NCBI GenBank assembly: GCA_004794785.1
Contig: SJOL01003912.1
Span: 129,395 to 193,394, forward strand
DNA length: 64,000 nt
DNA from: Opisthorchis felineus
Lineage: Eukaryota > Platyhelminthes > Trematoda > Opisthorchiida > Opisthorchiidae
Direction: 5' to 3'
Positions 35,201 to 47,200 of the stretch are shown piece by piece. Below the pieces are notes generated by a model. That model was not told the origin of the DNA. It made no database searches and was given only the letters and a program-made list of their open reading frames with translations. The position numbers and the translations under genes were made by a program. Positions within the stretch are counted from its first letter, which is position 1. Every line of letters begins with the position of its first letter.

Positions 35201-38200
35201 TGGTGAGTGTGACAAATCTTCGGTTGTTAGCCAAAGTTTCACAGAGGCATGTAGCGTGGTAACTGGTGGTGCCAGATATAATTGTTTTGTCTTCCTGCAT
35301 CATTCCTCAGAGTATCTGCCGCTCATCATGAAAACACAGAGTGAGTGTGGATGTGCGCAAATGAACTAAAACAGGCGCGTAGGGGAATTCAGGGACAATT
35401 TATGAACCGCCCAAGTACTTGCTACATAAATGCTAGTAAGAGTCAGGGAAACAAAGAACGAGAATTACGCAAGGTTTCACAAAGCCATCCTGTCTTCCCC
35501 ATAAAGATATAAGACTTCCGTGCAGCTTGTCTCTCCCAGAACTATGGGATCGAAGACCAAAAAAAACAGTTAAAGTTCCAACCGCACCCCTCGCCGTTCT
35601 TCTAATCCCTCAATAAATTATCAGAATGTGGACGTAGGTTCGACAGATCTCGAAAACAGAAGTCCAGGTGCACGTACCATGAGCCTGAGGGCGGACTAAA
35701 TAGACAACCTCCTGCCTGCTGGCGGTTCGAATTCGACTCCAGGTGTGACTTTCTGTTCATCACAATTGCGCTCTGACTTCTCATTCCGAGATCTATCGAA
35801 TCCTCTCCTGCTGTACAGCAAGTTACTCGGAAGCCTCCTGGGTACCTGCAATCTGGTATCTAAGTATGATTTACTGAGGAAGTCATTCAAAAGGCAAACT
35901 AGCAGTAATGGCAGACACAGGATGTTATCAAGCCAGGCAGTGCTGTAATGAGTCAGCCGTCTGGTACAGGTACCTGGCGTAGCGGAGAACTAGCGTCCTC
36001 ATTAGCTCAGTCGGTCGAGCATCCGTACGTAAGTGTGATTGTTGATCGCTTCTAATTGTGTCCTTCTAATGCGCCCTTCATCGAAATAACTACGTACATT
36101 CCCACATCATCTCTATCGCTTACTGAGCTTATTGACACTTCATTGAATAGTTCGGTTCATCCCAAGATGGATAGTCTAACGAAAACGACAACAAGCAATA
36201 CTGGTAAGCCATTAGAGTCCGGCATTGAATCCACGATAGTTTGCTCGGAAAGACAAGCTGGTCAATCGGAGATGAGGGCGAGAATTCATTTCCCATATTC
36301 AAAAAACCACTATTCGTCCACTTTTAGGCAGAGCCAACCCAATAATCGATCTCTGAACGATGACAAAAAAGTCGCTTTTTAAGTACAATGAAAGGAAAGA
36401 AAATGCTGGAGGAAAAAATTCGGAAGGCTCAGTAAGTTGCCTTTCGAAACGCCCTAGAAATTTACCTATCTGCACTGCCACACTTGATTTTTGGTGTTCC
36501 AAAAAACTGTCCCTGAGGTCAGCAGATCTGTCACGTGGAGACCTTGAAGAAGATTTCGAGCCAGGATGTCTTCGGTTGGGATGCAGATGGCGATAGTGCC
36601 GAGCAGGTCGCACTGCGTGTGACTGCTTTGTTCCAGCTCTTTCATCTCTGAAGAGGGGGGAAATGTGATCATGCAGATGAGAATTAAATTCACACACACT
36701 GGGTGCTGATTCTTGGATACGACTGTATAAGGCACTTAATATGTTATGTGAAACCGGCCTACTGCCGGCGATTTACCTTATTATGCGCAACGATAAACTG
36801 CAGTGCACAAGTGTAGTCACAAAAGTTCTCAGTAGACTGCAGTAATAAGACACAGGGAAGAAAGAAGGAGAAATACTGGAATCGACAATGCTCGAGCACT
36901 GGTGATAGTGGTGTAGAGTAACAAATAAATGCGGAGGATGGACAGCAAGTCAATCCTTATAAATGACAAGTAGGAGAGCAAGTACCGTCGAAGAATGAAT
37001 AACAACTCAAGTAAGCAAGCAAAAATTATTTGGTAATATAATTTTGGTTGAGCTGATGACTTCAAAAACACGTGCTGTCCGAAGGCTTGTGAATGCGATG
37101 AGACGAAGCGTTGTACTGCTCCATGCTGCCACCAAGACCCCAATATTATCCAAGCGAACTACCAACGACCTCAGGTCTCACTACGTTGAACGAACACCTA
37201 GCAACGAAAAAAATAACAGTCATTGAGCTGTAAATATTTTGGTGCACAGCTGTCATGCCAGCCGAAGGAAGCATGAAGCTGAGACACCGCCAGGTTGCCG
37301 AAGCCAAGAAAGTTGCAGTTTGAGATGAAGGGGTTGGCTTCAAACTACTGACCTTCCGGTAAGTAAGTAAGTTGACCCCTTAACCACCGAGCTATCTCGA
37401 GCTCAAAGAAAACCTAGCTCAAACATCAGGTAGGCTATCTCAAATCGTTTCGTTCTTTTCCAAGAAAGCTGAATTGTACGTCATGATCACCCGATTTATT
37501 CGCTGTGATGATCAATACATGTGAGAAAACACTGGCTGCATGGCCTGATTTTTTGACACAGAAGCATAGGATATCGGATCAGTTGATCAATTGTTTCATT
37601 CCCTCCTGTGTTTGGCTTCCGAGGCACAATCTTGAGAAGCAAGTGGTACAAGTTCATTGTTCAGCTTCGTTGTTTATCAATCATTTTCGAAGAGATTGGT
37701 GCCTCCGGGGAATCAAAGAAACCCAAATTTGTAGTTCATGTTGGATACCAGGTTGCTAGTGTGAATTATCATCAGGTGAAGGTCGAAAACGGACTACTAT
37801 GATGTGACAAGTTTCAGTTAAACTAGTCGTGACTGAGTTCCCGAAACCCACAACTTCTGAATTTTTTGGCAGAAATCTCATCTGTCACCGACAAAGCATC
37901 GACAACAGAATGAATGACATTCAATTGGTGTAGGTGGACTCCTCGGAGTGTGCGTCGTAGGCTAGCGATAGACCAATTTCCTCTCCTCTTCTAATTTTCT
38001 TTACACAGAGACCCCCGTCAGAAATACAAAATGAAATTCTGCCATGAATCGGTTACCCCTCACCCGGTGAGGACCAAAAACCCCTCTTTCCCGGGTTTTC
38101 ACTCTTTGGAGAAAGCATAATATTTATAGGGTGAATTCGTCTTTTGTGGTACATAGGATTGTGGTAGTGGTATGTTTTTTTATGACAACCTTTTGCGTCA

Positions 38201-41200
38201 ATAGAGGCGTACTATTGTAGAGTGATCGCTTCAAACGACACACCAAAATAGTCTCATCTGTGGGACTCTGAGTGTCAAATCAGTGGAATTCCAGGCTGTT
38301 GCCCAAAAGCTCGCACTCATCCTCAGAGTAATTTTCGGATCGTATATTCCCCGAACAAACACTCTTCCCGCAGTCTAATTGTGGGATACAGTTGGAGCAA
38401 AAACCTAGTGAATATTCCACTGAAATCTTTGCTTGATACAAAGCGCATAAGAGGTACAGTAATTCCGAAACAATCATTATATAGCCGCAAACTTGAGCGG
38501 ATCGACGTCTGCATTATGACAGAGTGGCAGTTGTTCGCAAAACAAAACCTCATCAGATTCCTCCCTCAGCAATATCACCGACAGCGCTGTCAAAACCTGA
38601 AGCCCACCCGGTTTGTCGAAACTGTCTCTCGAACCAACCGTGGGTGCGCGTATCGAAACCAAAAGGCAGACATTAGAATGGAAATACAGTGTAAAAAGAA
38701 ACATAGTCCATGCCCGAAAATAGTGGGGAGCGCAAAATGTGTGAAAAATCATCGTGGAAAATTCACTGACGTGTCGCACAACACCGTGAGCAGTTACAAT
38801 CCCTCACTGGTCCAGCACGAAGAACTTCACAGCTTTGGACACATTCATCCCTAGACAGCCGAATAAAAGGTAGACCAACTAAAGCTTTGGCAAATAGGAT
38901 GTACCAATGTACGGTCGTTTGATCTTAAAACGAAATGTTGGGAGGGGTACAACAACTAACAACTTGGTTCCAATGGAATTCTTCGGAATCCATCAATTGG
39001 ATAAAATATTTTTCCGCCTACACATACTGCCTGCTCCTGGCCTACTTGTCCCTTCCGGGCCTATAATCTGTTCGTTACATGTGAACCATCGATCACCGTT
39101 TGTGCGTCCAGTAGCCATTTAGTTTACTGGTGGGTCTGTGACAAGACCTATCACAACTAAGTCTGGCTACTGAAAATACGGAGGACTGAAATGAAAGATC
39201 TCACAGCCGTTAAGGCAAACACGAAGAGGCATTTCTCTGATGACCTCTGTACTAATGGAGATCTTAGCTTACCGCATTGTTGTGTACTGAGTACACTTCA
39301 CCTCTTGTAATTGTTCGGAGGCCAGCCGCCACTAATAACCGAACAGCACATCAATTGGACGGATGTGTCACGTGCGGGCTACTGACCAAACGAAGGCATG
39401 CCCTGATTGGTCAGAGTGCCAGCCAATCTGGATCGAGCATCGTTAGCTCGACGCTTCTCACCCTCTCACGGAGATTCTAGCACGAACTTGTGGAACATTC
39501 TGTGATTACCCTATAAATACAGTTGTACTACTCTTCCTTTGTCTCCATAAGGGGCTGTCTGAAGCTGCCGTGCCTTTTGATATACCATAGTGGGCGGAGC
39601 AGGAAGCCAAGGACCGACACGGAGTTGCACAAGCATTCAGCAAGACACAACAATAATATTGAGCGATTGTCCAGGAGAATTAAATAATTCAGATGATTTA
39701 TACGTTGGATTTGTACTGATGAAATGGAGTACTGATCTTCCAACACTGTAATCCTTAAAGATCGTGTTGCGAACAGTAAAAGTATACAGAGACCTGGTTC
39801 TCCATTTAGGGTTATAGAAAGCGAAAGTAACTAGTTGGGGGAGACACGTGCAGTCCGTACGCCATGCAGAACATGTAGTTCGCGTGACTGCAACTAAAAA
39901 ATAACAAGGACCTTTTGCAGTCACGCACGTGTGAAGCGATCAAATGAGAGGGGCGCCGGGTGAACCTAACTCAGTCTTGGAATTACCCTGATTCATGTAT
40001 GGTGACAAATCGGATTGGGTATGCTGTTTAAAACAGATTACCGGCTCAAATAATGTACAGAGACGCTACATCGCATGATTAAGGAAGCCAGAGAAACGTG
40101 TCTCCGAGACGAGTGAAAATTCGGTTTAATAGTTAGTCTCCTCAAAAAAGCACGATCGTCACTATTGAGGAGATTTCAAATGAATCCAGTAACGTATAAA
40201 TTGCTGTTGCTGGAACAGATGTTTAGTAGCTCATTCTATGACGATAGCACCAGGAAACTGTTCAAACCTAAACGCTTGACTATAGAGGGATGGGAGTTAA
40301 GGCGGTTGCAAAATAAGTTTATTTTCTTTCTTAAATAAGTTTTACGTCAAAAATTCTCTAAAACTGAGCCTGTTATTCATGGGCTTAGCTGTGCTCGGTC
40401 ACGTGACATCAAATAGCAATGAGGTACATCTGAGTTAAAGTTCTGAAAGAGGGCCTAAATAAAGCATTACAGAGTCGCACAGTCTGAAATTTCAGTGGGA
40501 ATCATCAACTCATAAATGAAATCAGTCTCTGCCGATAAGTCTAGAAAGACTGTAATGCTTTTTTTTGCTTCATGACAATGGATATCTCACGAAGGTCTAT
40601 CAGGGTTAGGCTCCGCGACCTTTTGCTTAGTAGTTGGACAATCTACCCTCCGAACACGAGTAGCTAAGCAATAGTGTTATTAACCTATACCTAGTCATGA
40701 AGTACTACCACTACTGTTCAATCAGATGGTTCACGTCATGTGCTGTCCTGTGCTGATTTCCTCCTCGATCGACCTCTGTGATTGAGGAAGATTCATGCGA
40801 CTCGGTGATTTTTTTTCATTTTGGGGTACACTGTTTATAGTTTACATTTAGTCTAAAGTGACCAACCAAGAAAAAAGTCGGTTGGATGTGCCACAAACTG
40901 GTCACAACAAGGGTGCGCTACGAGTTACGATAGGCAGAGGAGGCATAAGGCATATTATCTGTGACAAGACTGCCAAGGGACATTTTGTTAACAACAGGTT
41001 AGTACTACGAGCAAAGTCTTCAGTTCTGACCGGACTTTATCCTTTTCAGCTTACTTTGTCACTCCGTGTTTTCTGTTTGGATGACCCTCATCCACATGTT
41101 TATCTTCCTTCGTTGGACCACCTTCCTTTTGACGACTTACGACTGTTGAACCTTTGTGCGAAGACGCTTCACTTCCTTTCTTGCTCGTAGACCGTACAGA

Positions 41201-44200
41201 ATCATCCATGCCTTTATCCTTTGAATGATCCGACACATCGCCTTTTCGCCCAAGTCTACCAGCCTGTCGTCTTGGTTCAGGGCCCAATAATTTTTGTGTT
41301 TGTTCTCTCGTTTGTTTCAATTCGTATGCCAATGCCCGATGTTTTGCTATTTGTGCCCGAAGTTTCTGTTCTTTCGCAAGCAACTCCTCGACGATCATCG
41401 ACCGCCGTTCAAGCGTCAGTGCATCCTCAATCCAATGGTCACCAGGAATCTCATCCTGCGCAGACGATTCCGAAAGACTATTGGTCCAAGACAGTTCACT
41501 CGGTTCACTGGACGAAGTACCATAGCCATGTCGCCTGTCACTGGAAGACCTTTGGGGTTTGTGAGGTGAGGAGTCCACCCGATGTGACGCACGGTAGGGT
41601 TTAACAGAATGGTGTCGTGATTCACGGTAAGCGTTTCGTTGGTCTGACAAATGTCGCCGGTGATGGTGTGACACACAGGAATGACATCGACATGTGTAGT
41701 TTCGGTGGTAGTAGCGATGAGAACGATAGTGACCGTGATGACGATGTCCATGATGATGACGACGATGTCCGTGACAGGATGAATGATATCTTCTACGATG
41801 GTGCGAATGACAACAGGAATGCGAGGAAGATGGGCTGGGGCTATCGTAACTGTCAATTCTATCACATGTGGAACAGTAGGAAGCCGAATCCGGTGAATTA
41901 AGTAGACTCGCTTGTGACCCCAGTGATACGTCCGTCTCATCATCCCCACCGTCGCATGGTACGAATGACAGCGGCAACGACGGTGAGGGTGATCTTGGTG
42001 ATATGACTGGTTGGACATGTCCCGTTTCGGTCACATCCACGGACAACTCGCCTTCTTGATCACCAGCAGGTGCCTCTATTGTTTCCATTGTAGACGCTGT
42101 CGTTGACAATGGCTCCCTCAAAATTTCTTGGGAATCTTGTGGTCTAGATACAACATCGGGTTCTTTACGTTGTCTGGAAACTTCCTCAGAGTCTGTGTCA
42201 GAGTCTAAATATATTGGGTTGCGTGGTGGACCTCCTACGAAGCAAGAAGTGTAAAAAGCAATCTAACTGGTGAGGGACTAATGATTAGATTTTGTAGACC
42301 AAGCAGAAAGGACTGGAAATAAACAGTATCAGCAGTCAACTGTATGATGGAGTCTTCAAGGATTAGCTTCGGCAAAATTTATAACACGAAATGGGTGAAT
42401 TGAACGAACGTCATGACCATATATTCCCCAAACCGAACTGTTCAAACGTAACATACTATTCCTAAAGCTGCCGAAAATCATTCTTCAGTAAGTAAATCGG
42501 CAAACTTATGAGTAGTGCATTATGTGTATACGATGTGTGGTGGTACTGGCATGTCGTACCAACTGAAACATGAGGCGCAGCACATTCAGTTAAAGAGGAA
42601 CAATACAGACGAGGGATTCAGTTGGGTCATCCGTAAAAACCAAATTGGTATACAAATGAGTGCAGTCCGCTGAACTGTTTAAGTCACCGCCGATCACCTT
42701 AGCGTCTTGTCGTAGGTGACGTAGGTTGCAACCAGATACCACGGGTAAGCACACGAGTTGCACGAACAGATACCGCCAACAAAGCGTAAAATTCCATACA
42801 TAAACAAAGTAGTTACTTTTTCCTCCTTATAACCGGTCAAGAGGGGACTAATTTTTGGAGACACTGAACTTCCTCATTTAAACGGTGTCGTGTGTTCAAC
42901 TTGTACGATCTACTACTGTTCTTATAATATGCTTACCAACTCATTAACTGGGATTGATCCCCATCAGGGTGATCCCACGCAATTGAGGAATGTGCCATTG
43001 TGGTCTTTTGTAAAAAGCCACAAACAGCCCTAAGTCTGGGATGAACGTGTCTACCGTCAGAAAGGAAAGTATATCTGGCCTGTTCTTAGATGTCCCCCGA
43101 TGATCTACACACTGTCTTCTGCCGGCACAGTTATTTGGCTTATTTACTTATATCACTTTCTCGAATTCAGCAATCCGAGTTTTTCTCAAAATCTACTTTT
43201 CTGTCTCCGACATTGACGACCTATCACGAACTCTTGGACAGGTGCCAATGGAGGGCTTAATATACCTGGACTTTGAAATGGGACAGAACCAGAACTATCG
43301 GCGCAGTTATGAACTTTCATCAATCTTTCTGTTCTCTCCAATTGTTTTTCCTTACCCTTGTTCCATGCGCGCCTTCTGGTTTGTGTCGGACTCCGAAGCT
43401 CACCCAGCTGAACGGTGTCCAGTTGATCAACAACTTCCACCAGTCAAATCCGTGTTGAATGTCTAAAAGATCTCCACGTTTGCTACAATATTCATCTCCG
43501 TTGAGTTTCGGTCTCTCCCATAGTTTGAGGTGAAAGTTAGAGTTTTCCAAACTGTCCTGGAGATTGTCACTTTAGAAGGATTTTCCAGTGCGAATTCGGG
43601 CCATTTGCTTAAATGCCAAACCAGCCAAACCAGTAAGGCTGTTTCTGTCTCAGAGTGCACTCTATCTTAGTAGCACTTACTCTCTGAAGAACTAAGCTAT
43701 GGGAGAACTGACATGTCTCGGTCACACAGGACTTGAAGATGAAATAAGGCAAGTACCGGAACGTATAGAATAGAGTCCAACTTGATATCATGATAGTTCC
43801 CTCATTCATTTACTTACTCCGCCCATGTACTTTTGAGCGTACCGTACCCACTATTCGCCTTGCTGCAAAGGCCACCCAGTCCGACACAGCTAAATTAGCA
43901 TGACCTACTTGAGTGTTCGTGCCCCGTCTTCTGGGATTGCCCTTAGTGGTTCTTTCGTGATTTCCGTGTGATCTCACCGCCAATCAGAATCACGAAACTG
44001 GTCTAGGACTACAACCTGCGCTACGGAGCCAACATTCCGCTCATCGCTGTCTCCTTTGCGGACCATGATGCTGCACTGTGTCGGTCAGTGACAGACTGTC
44101 GCGCTTGTTGACGCCATGAAAGTGGACAATTGAGGTTTGTTGTACAATTTTGCTTATTTTTGTGTAAACAATGTCTTAGACCTTCGAACACACATCTACC

Positions 44201-47200
44201 TTTTGATACTCGGGATCGTCAAACATACGCATGACTCAAAGTTACGTATCGGAAGCCTCAACATATGGCCTGTGGACAGTTCAGGTTCTGCTACAAGCAG
44301 TGGTAGCTCTAGACGGGTTTTTCGAGGTGACCGGGTGCTGTGCTGGCATTCGCGATCTGTGTACTGAGTTCGTTGCAAGTCGTAATGTCTGAGTGTGTTG
44401 TACTGGCAACGAAGCAGAAATCCAAAAAGTATGCTACCTCAAAATGATTCGTTTTGGTGCTTGGTGTTCTGAGTTGATGAAACTGATTAATAAACCGCAG
44501 ATGTCACTGGACCAAAGGCTATAGCCAGTCGCCGTAGCTACGTGAAAATTAGACGCAACCGTTCAGGAAGCAAAGCATACTGGCGTTGGAATCACACATT
44601 TCCTTTTGGCAAGAATGGTGTGGAAGTGGGAAAATGGGAAACTATCTGCCCATAAGCAGATAGCAGCAAACTGAAAAGAGCCTGGGACACAAGCCTGCTT
44701 CATACCCCTACCGATTTCGAATTCGGGATAGGTGTGTTTTGAAAGACCGTGGAAAATGGCGAGCCTTTGTCAACAGTCGATAGCAAGATCGACAACAAGA
44801 TCAACGTGACGATAACAAACAACACAATCTACTTCCTCCGAGTGACGGTCGGAAGAAGTCATACTCGAGTGCGATTGCGCCACATTTGGCGAAAACCGAC
44901 CGTGTTACGGGCAAGAACCATGCCTTCCAAGTCCTCTACTTGGTTTCCCTGAACCGACTACGGACAGTACGATTCGCACTGCCATCGATAGCAGAGGCCG
45001 TGGTAATCTGAGTAAGTAACAATTTTCGTTACCAAGTGAATAGAGCCCCACTGTGTACGGGACCCATTTTGTCTCAGTATTCAAAATCTACGCGTCAGGT
45101 ATTAATAAGCTTGTTTTTGTCGCTGCAGTTGAAGAAATAAACCGTTGTCCTTAATTGCACCCAAATGGTATTCTCCCACGAAAGCCGTAGCCAAACTGTG
45201 GTTGCAGAGCCTGATCCAGCCAGCTGCACCTTGGACCAGTTGGATCCGGAACTTGTGGTAAAAACCTATTGGTTATTTGCACAGTAATATAAAAGTACTT
45301 AGGAAAAACCCTTTCCTGAGGCACATTTGCGGCCTAAAACACTCCCATATTTAATGCCAGCAGAAGGTCGGGGAGAAATTTTCCAAATAACTCCCTCATC
45401 TGATGACTAGACTAACTGAAGCAGTCGTTTTCACATCTAGACAACAAAGAGTAAAACACCTGACTCTGTTTCGGGAATGTTTTGCAAAAATACCCGGTAG
45501 ATGATGGCTTCTCGACTGGTTGCAAACGTCTTCCAGTTGACAGGACACCCAACTTTCGAAATCCATTTGATACCAGCAGAGGAGACAACATTCAAACTGC
45601 AGCTATAACTGCCAATCAGCTGACGCTAGGTGAAGGCACACCGCTGCTGACGGGTGCAGCTACAGGGACGCGCTTGTGTTGGTCTGACCCAGTTCTCACA
45701 CTGTAATGAAATCTGGAAAATCGTCTTACAACAATGGGACGAATGATCAACATTTACCATCGATGCGCACTGCGTGGAAGATGCCTGAACTGATTCCGCA
45801 TTTTAAAAATTCGACGGAAGGAAAACGTCTACTAGTCTCAAGAAATACACTCATTTGGAAATCAATTTGGTTTTCAGCAACCTTATGAGTAGTACATTGC
45901 GCAAAAGTCTACTAGTCTCGTTACACAATGAGTTTGTCTTTACTAGAACGTGATTTCCAACGCTATGACTTTGAAAAGACTTCGTTATATGCGTATGTGG
46001 AAGTTGGCATGTGTGATCCATGTAAATTGGGACTTTTGAGACATCACGTTGGTATGAGATTTTTCACTCGGCCCTTGAAGTTCTAGTATCCTTCCCCTGG
46101 AAGACATCCCTCCAAAGAGAGACCGCTTAACTCATATACCGCTTAAGGTAGCAATGGCGTTCCTCCCCCCACAAGCAGGTTAGGGAATACACAGGAAAGC
46201 GAAGAGTAGATGTGAAGAGAAAATCCTCATAAACTGGCAAGCAGACAAAACGTACCAAATGGAAGATCAACCCCTCCAGCAGTGGCCAATGAAATTGCAG
46301 CCTGAGCAACAGGTTTGTCCGGTTCGGTTACGTCACTGGGTGTACCAGCTGGTTTTCTTGATTCGATAGAGCCATGAGCAATTTCGGTTGGTTTTTGTTC
46401 GGATGGACTTGTTTTCGGCTGCATATAACAGATGGCATAGACATTGAACTGTCTGAATTTATTAGAAGAAACTGGTCCCTCAGGAACAGCTGAATGTTCC
46501 CTGTTATGAATTGCTGCTGAGTTTGTTTGTGACATTCAGAAGAAATACCCGGAAATCTAGTGAGTACGGACATGACACGGGACAGTTGGTGACTGGGCCG
46601 AAATAAACTTAGCCCTAGTATATCAACTGTCACAACCTTTGGGCAAACGTATGCTACCCAACCGTTAGAAAACATTAGTCTTGCTTCGGCCATCATAGAA
46701 GCGAACGAAAATCCGGTTGTGTGGATTGTGTCGACGACGTTTTCAGACAGAAGTGAACACACTCACTTCTGATGTATCTCGTGTTCACCAGTTGGCATCG
46801 TTCTCGGATAAATTCCTGGTCGAATTGGCTTGGAATCAGATTAATGATTTGATTGTTTGCTTCTACGGGGAAGTAAGCTACACTAAGACCACGCAGTCCT
46901 AAAAACATAGCAAGATTTTATAAAAATCAATACCGGGCTGCCCTGCCGGATGGGTCAAGGGCTGTTGTATATGCATGTTGTAGATTTTCGACAATTCGTT
47001 TGGATGACTGAGATAAATTTGGTTAGGTTGCTGAATTTGGTGGTAGGCCCTGGTCCTTGAACTCAGTACCTAGCCCAACAGAGAAAATTCTCCCATATGG
47101 GAAATTTGTCACTGTCAACGAGACAGGAGCCATTAGCATAGAATGACAAACTAAACAGGGAAACATAGGGCTAATGAGAGAACATTCTCGCGCAAAAAAC

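Larger units (their letters stand above)
36648..41054 (-). other. Large gene intron 7 (4.4 kb)
   Basis: It contains a minus-strand SINE (37221-37403) and an LTR-like stretch (about 39277-39545). Overlapping ORFs at 38381-38854 (plus) and 38477-38779 (minus) have no family resemblance. The interval 39550-41050 shows nothing I can support. Confidence 0.5.
42235..46255 (-). other. Large gene intron 6 (4.0 kb)
   Basis: It holds R2 copies (42497-42672 and 45826-45910). Two overlapping minus-strand ORFs at 43186-43550 look repeat-like. I see nothing supportable in 43600-45800. Confidence 0.5.

Noticed and set aside
38381..38854. 157-codon plus-strand ORF
   Set aside because: It is the longest free ORF in intron 7 but has no family motif, no flanking splice sites, and an equally open opposite strand. 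It is most likely chance.
41221..42018. Long ORFs on both strands over exon 7, and similar ones over exons 2 and 3
   Set aside because: They are shadows caused by GC-rich, repetitive codons. Only the chosen minus-strand frame continues across splice sites in phase.
43186..43550. Two overlapping minus-strand ORFs between exons 6 and 7
   Set aside because: Exons 6 and 7 already join in phase. The composition looks repeat-derived, and both frames are open with no unique good acceptor-donor pair.
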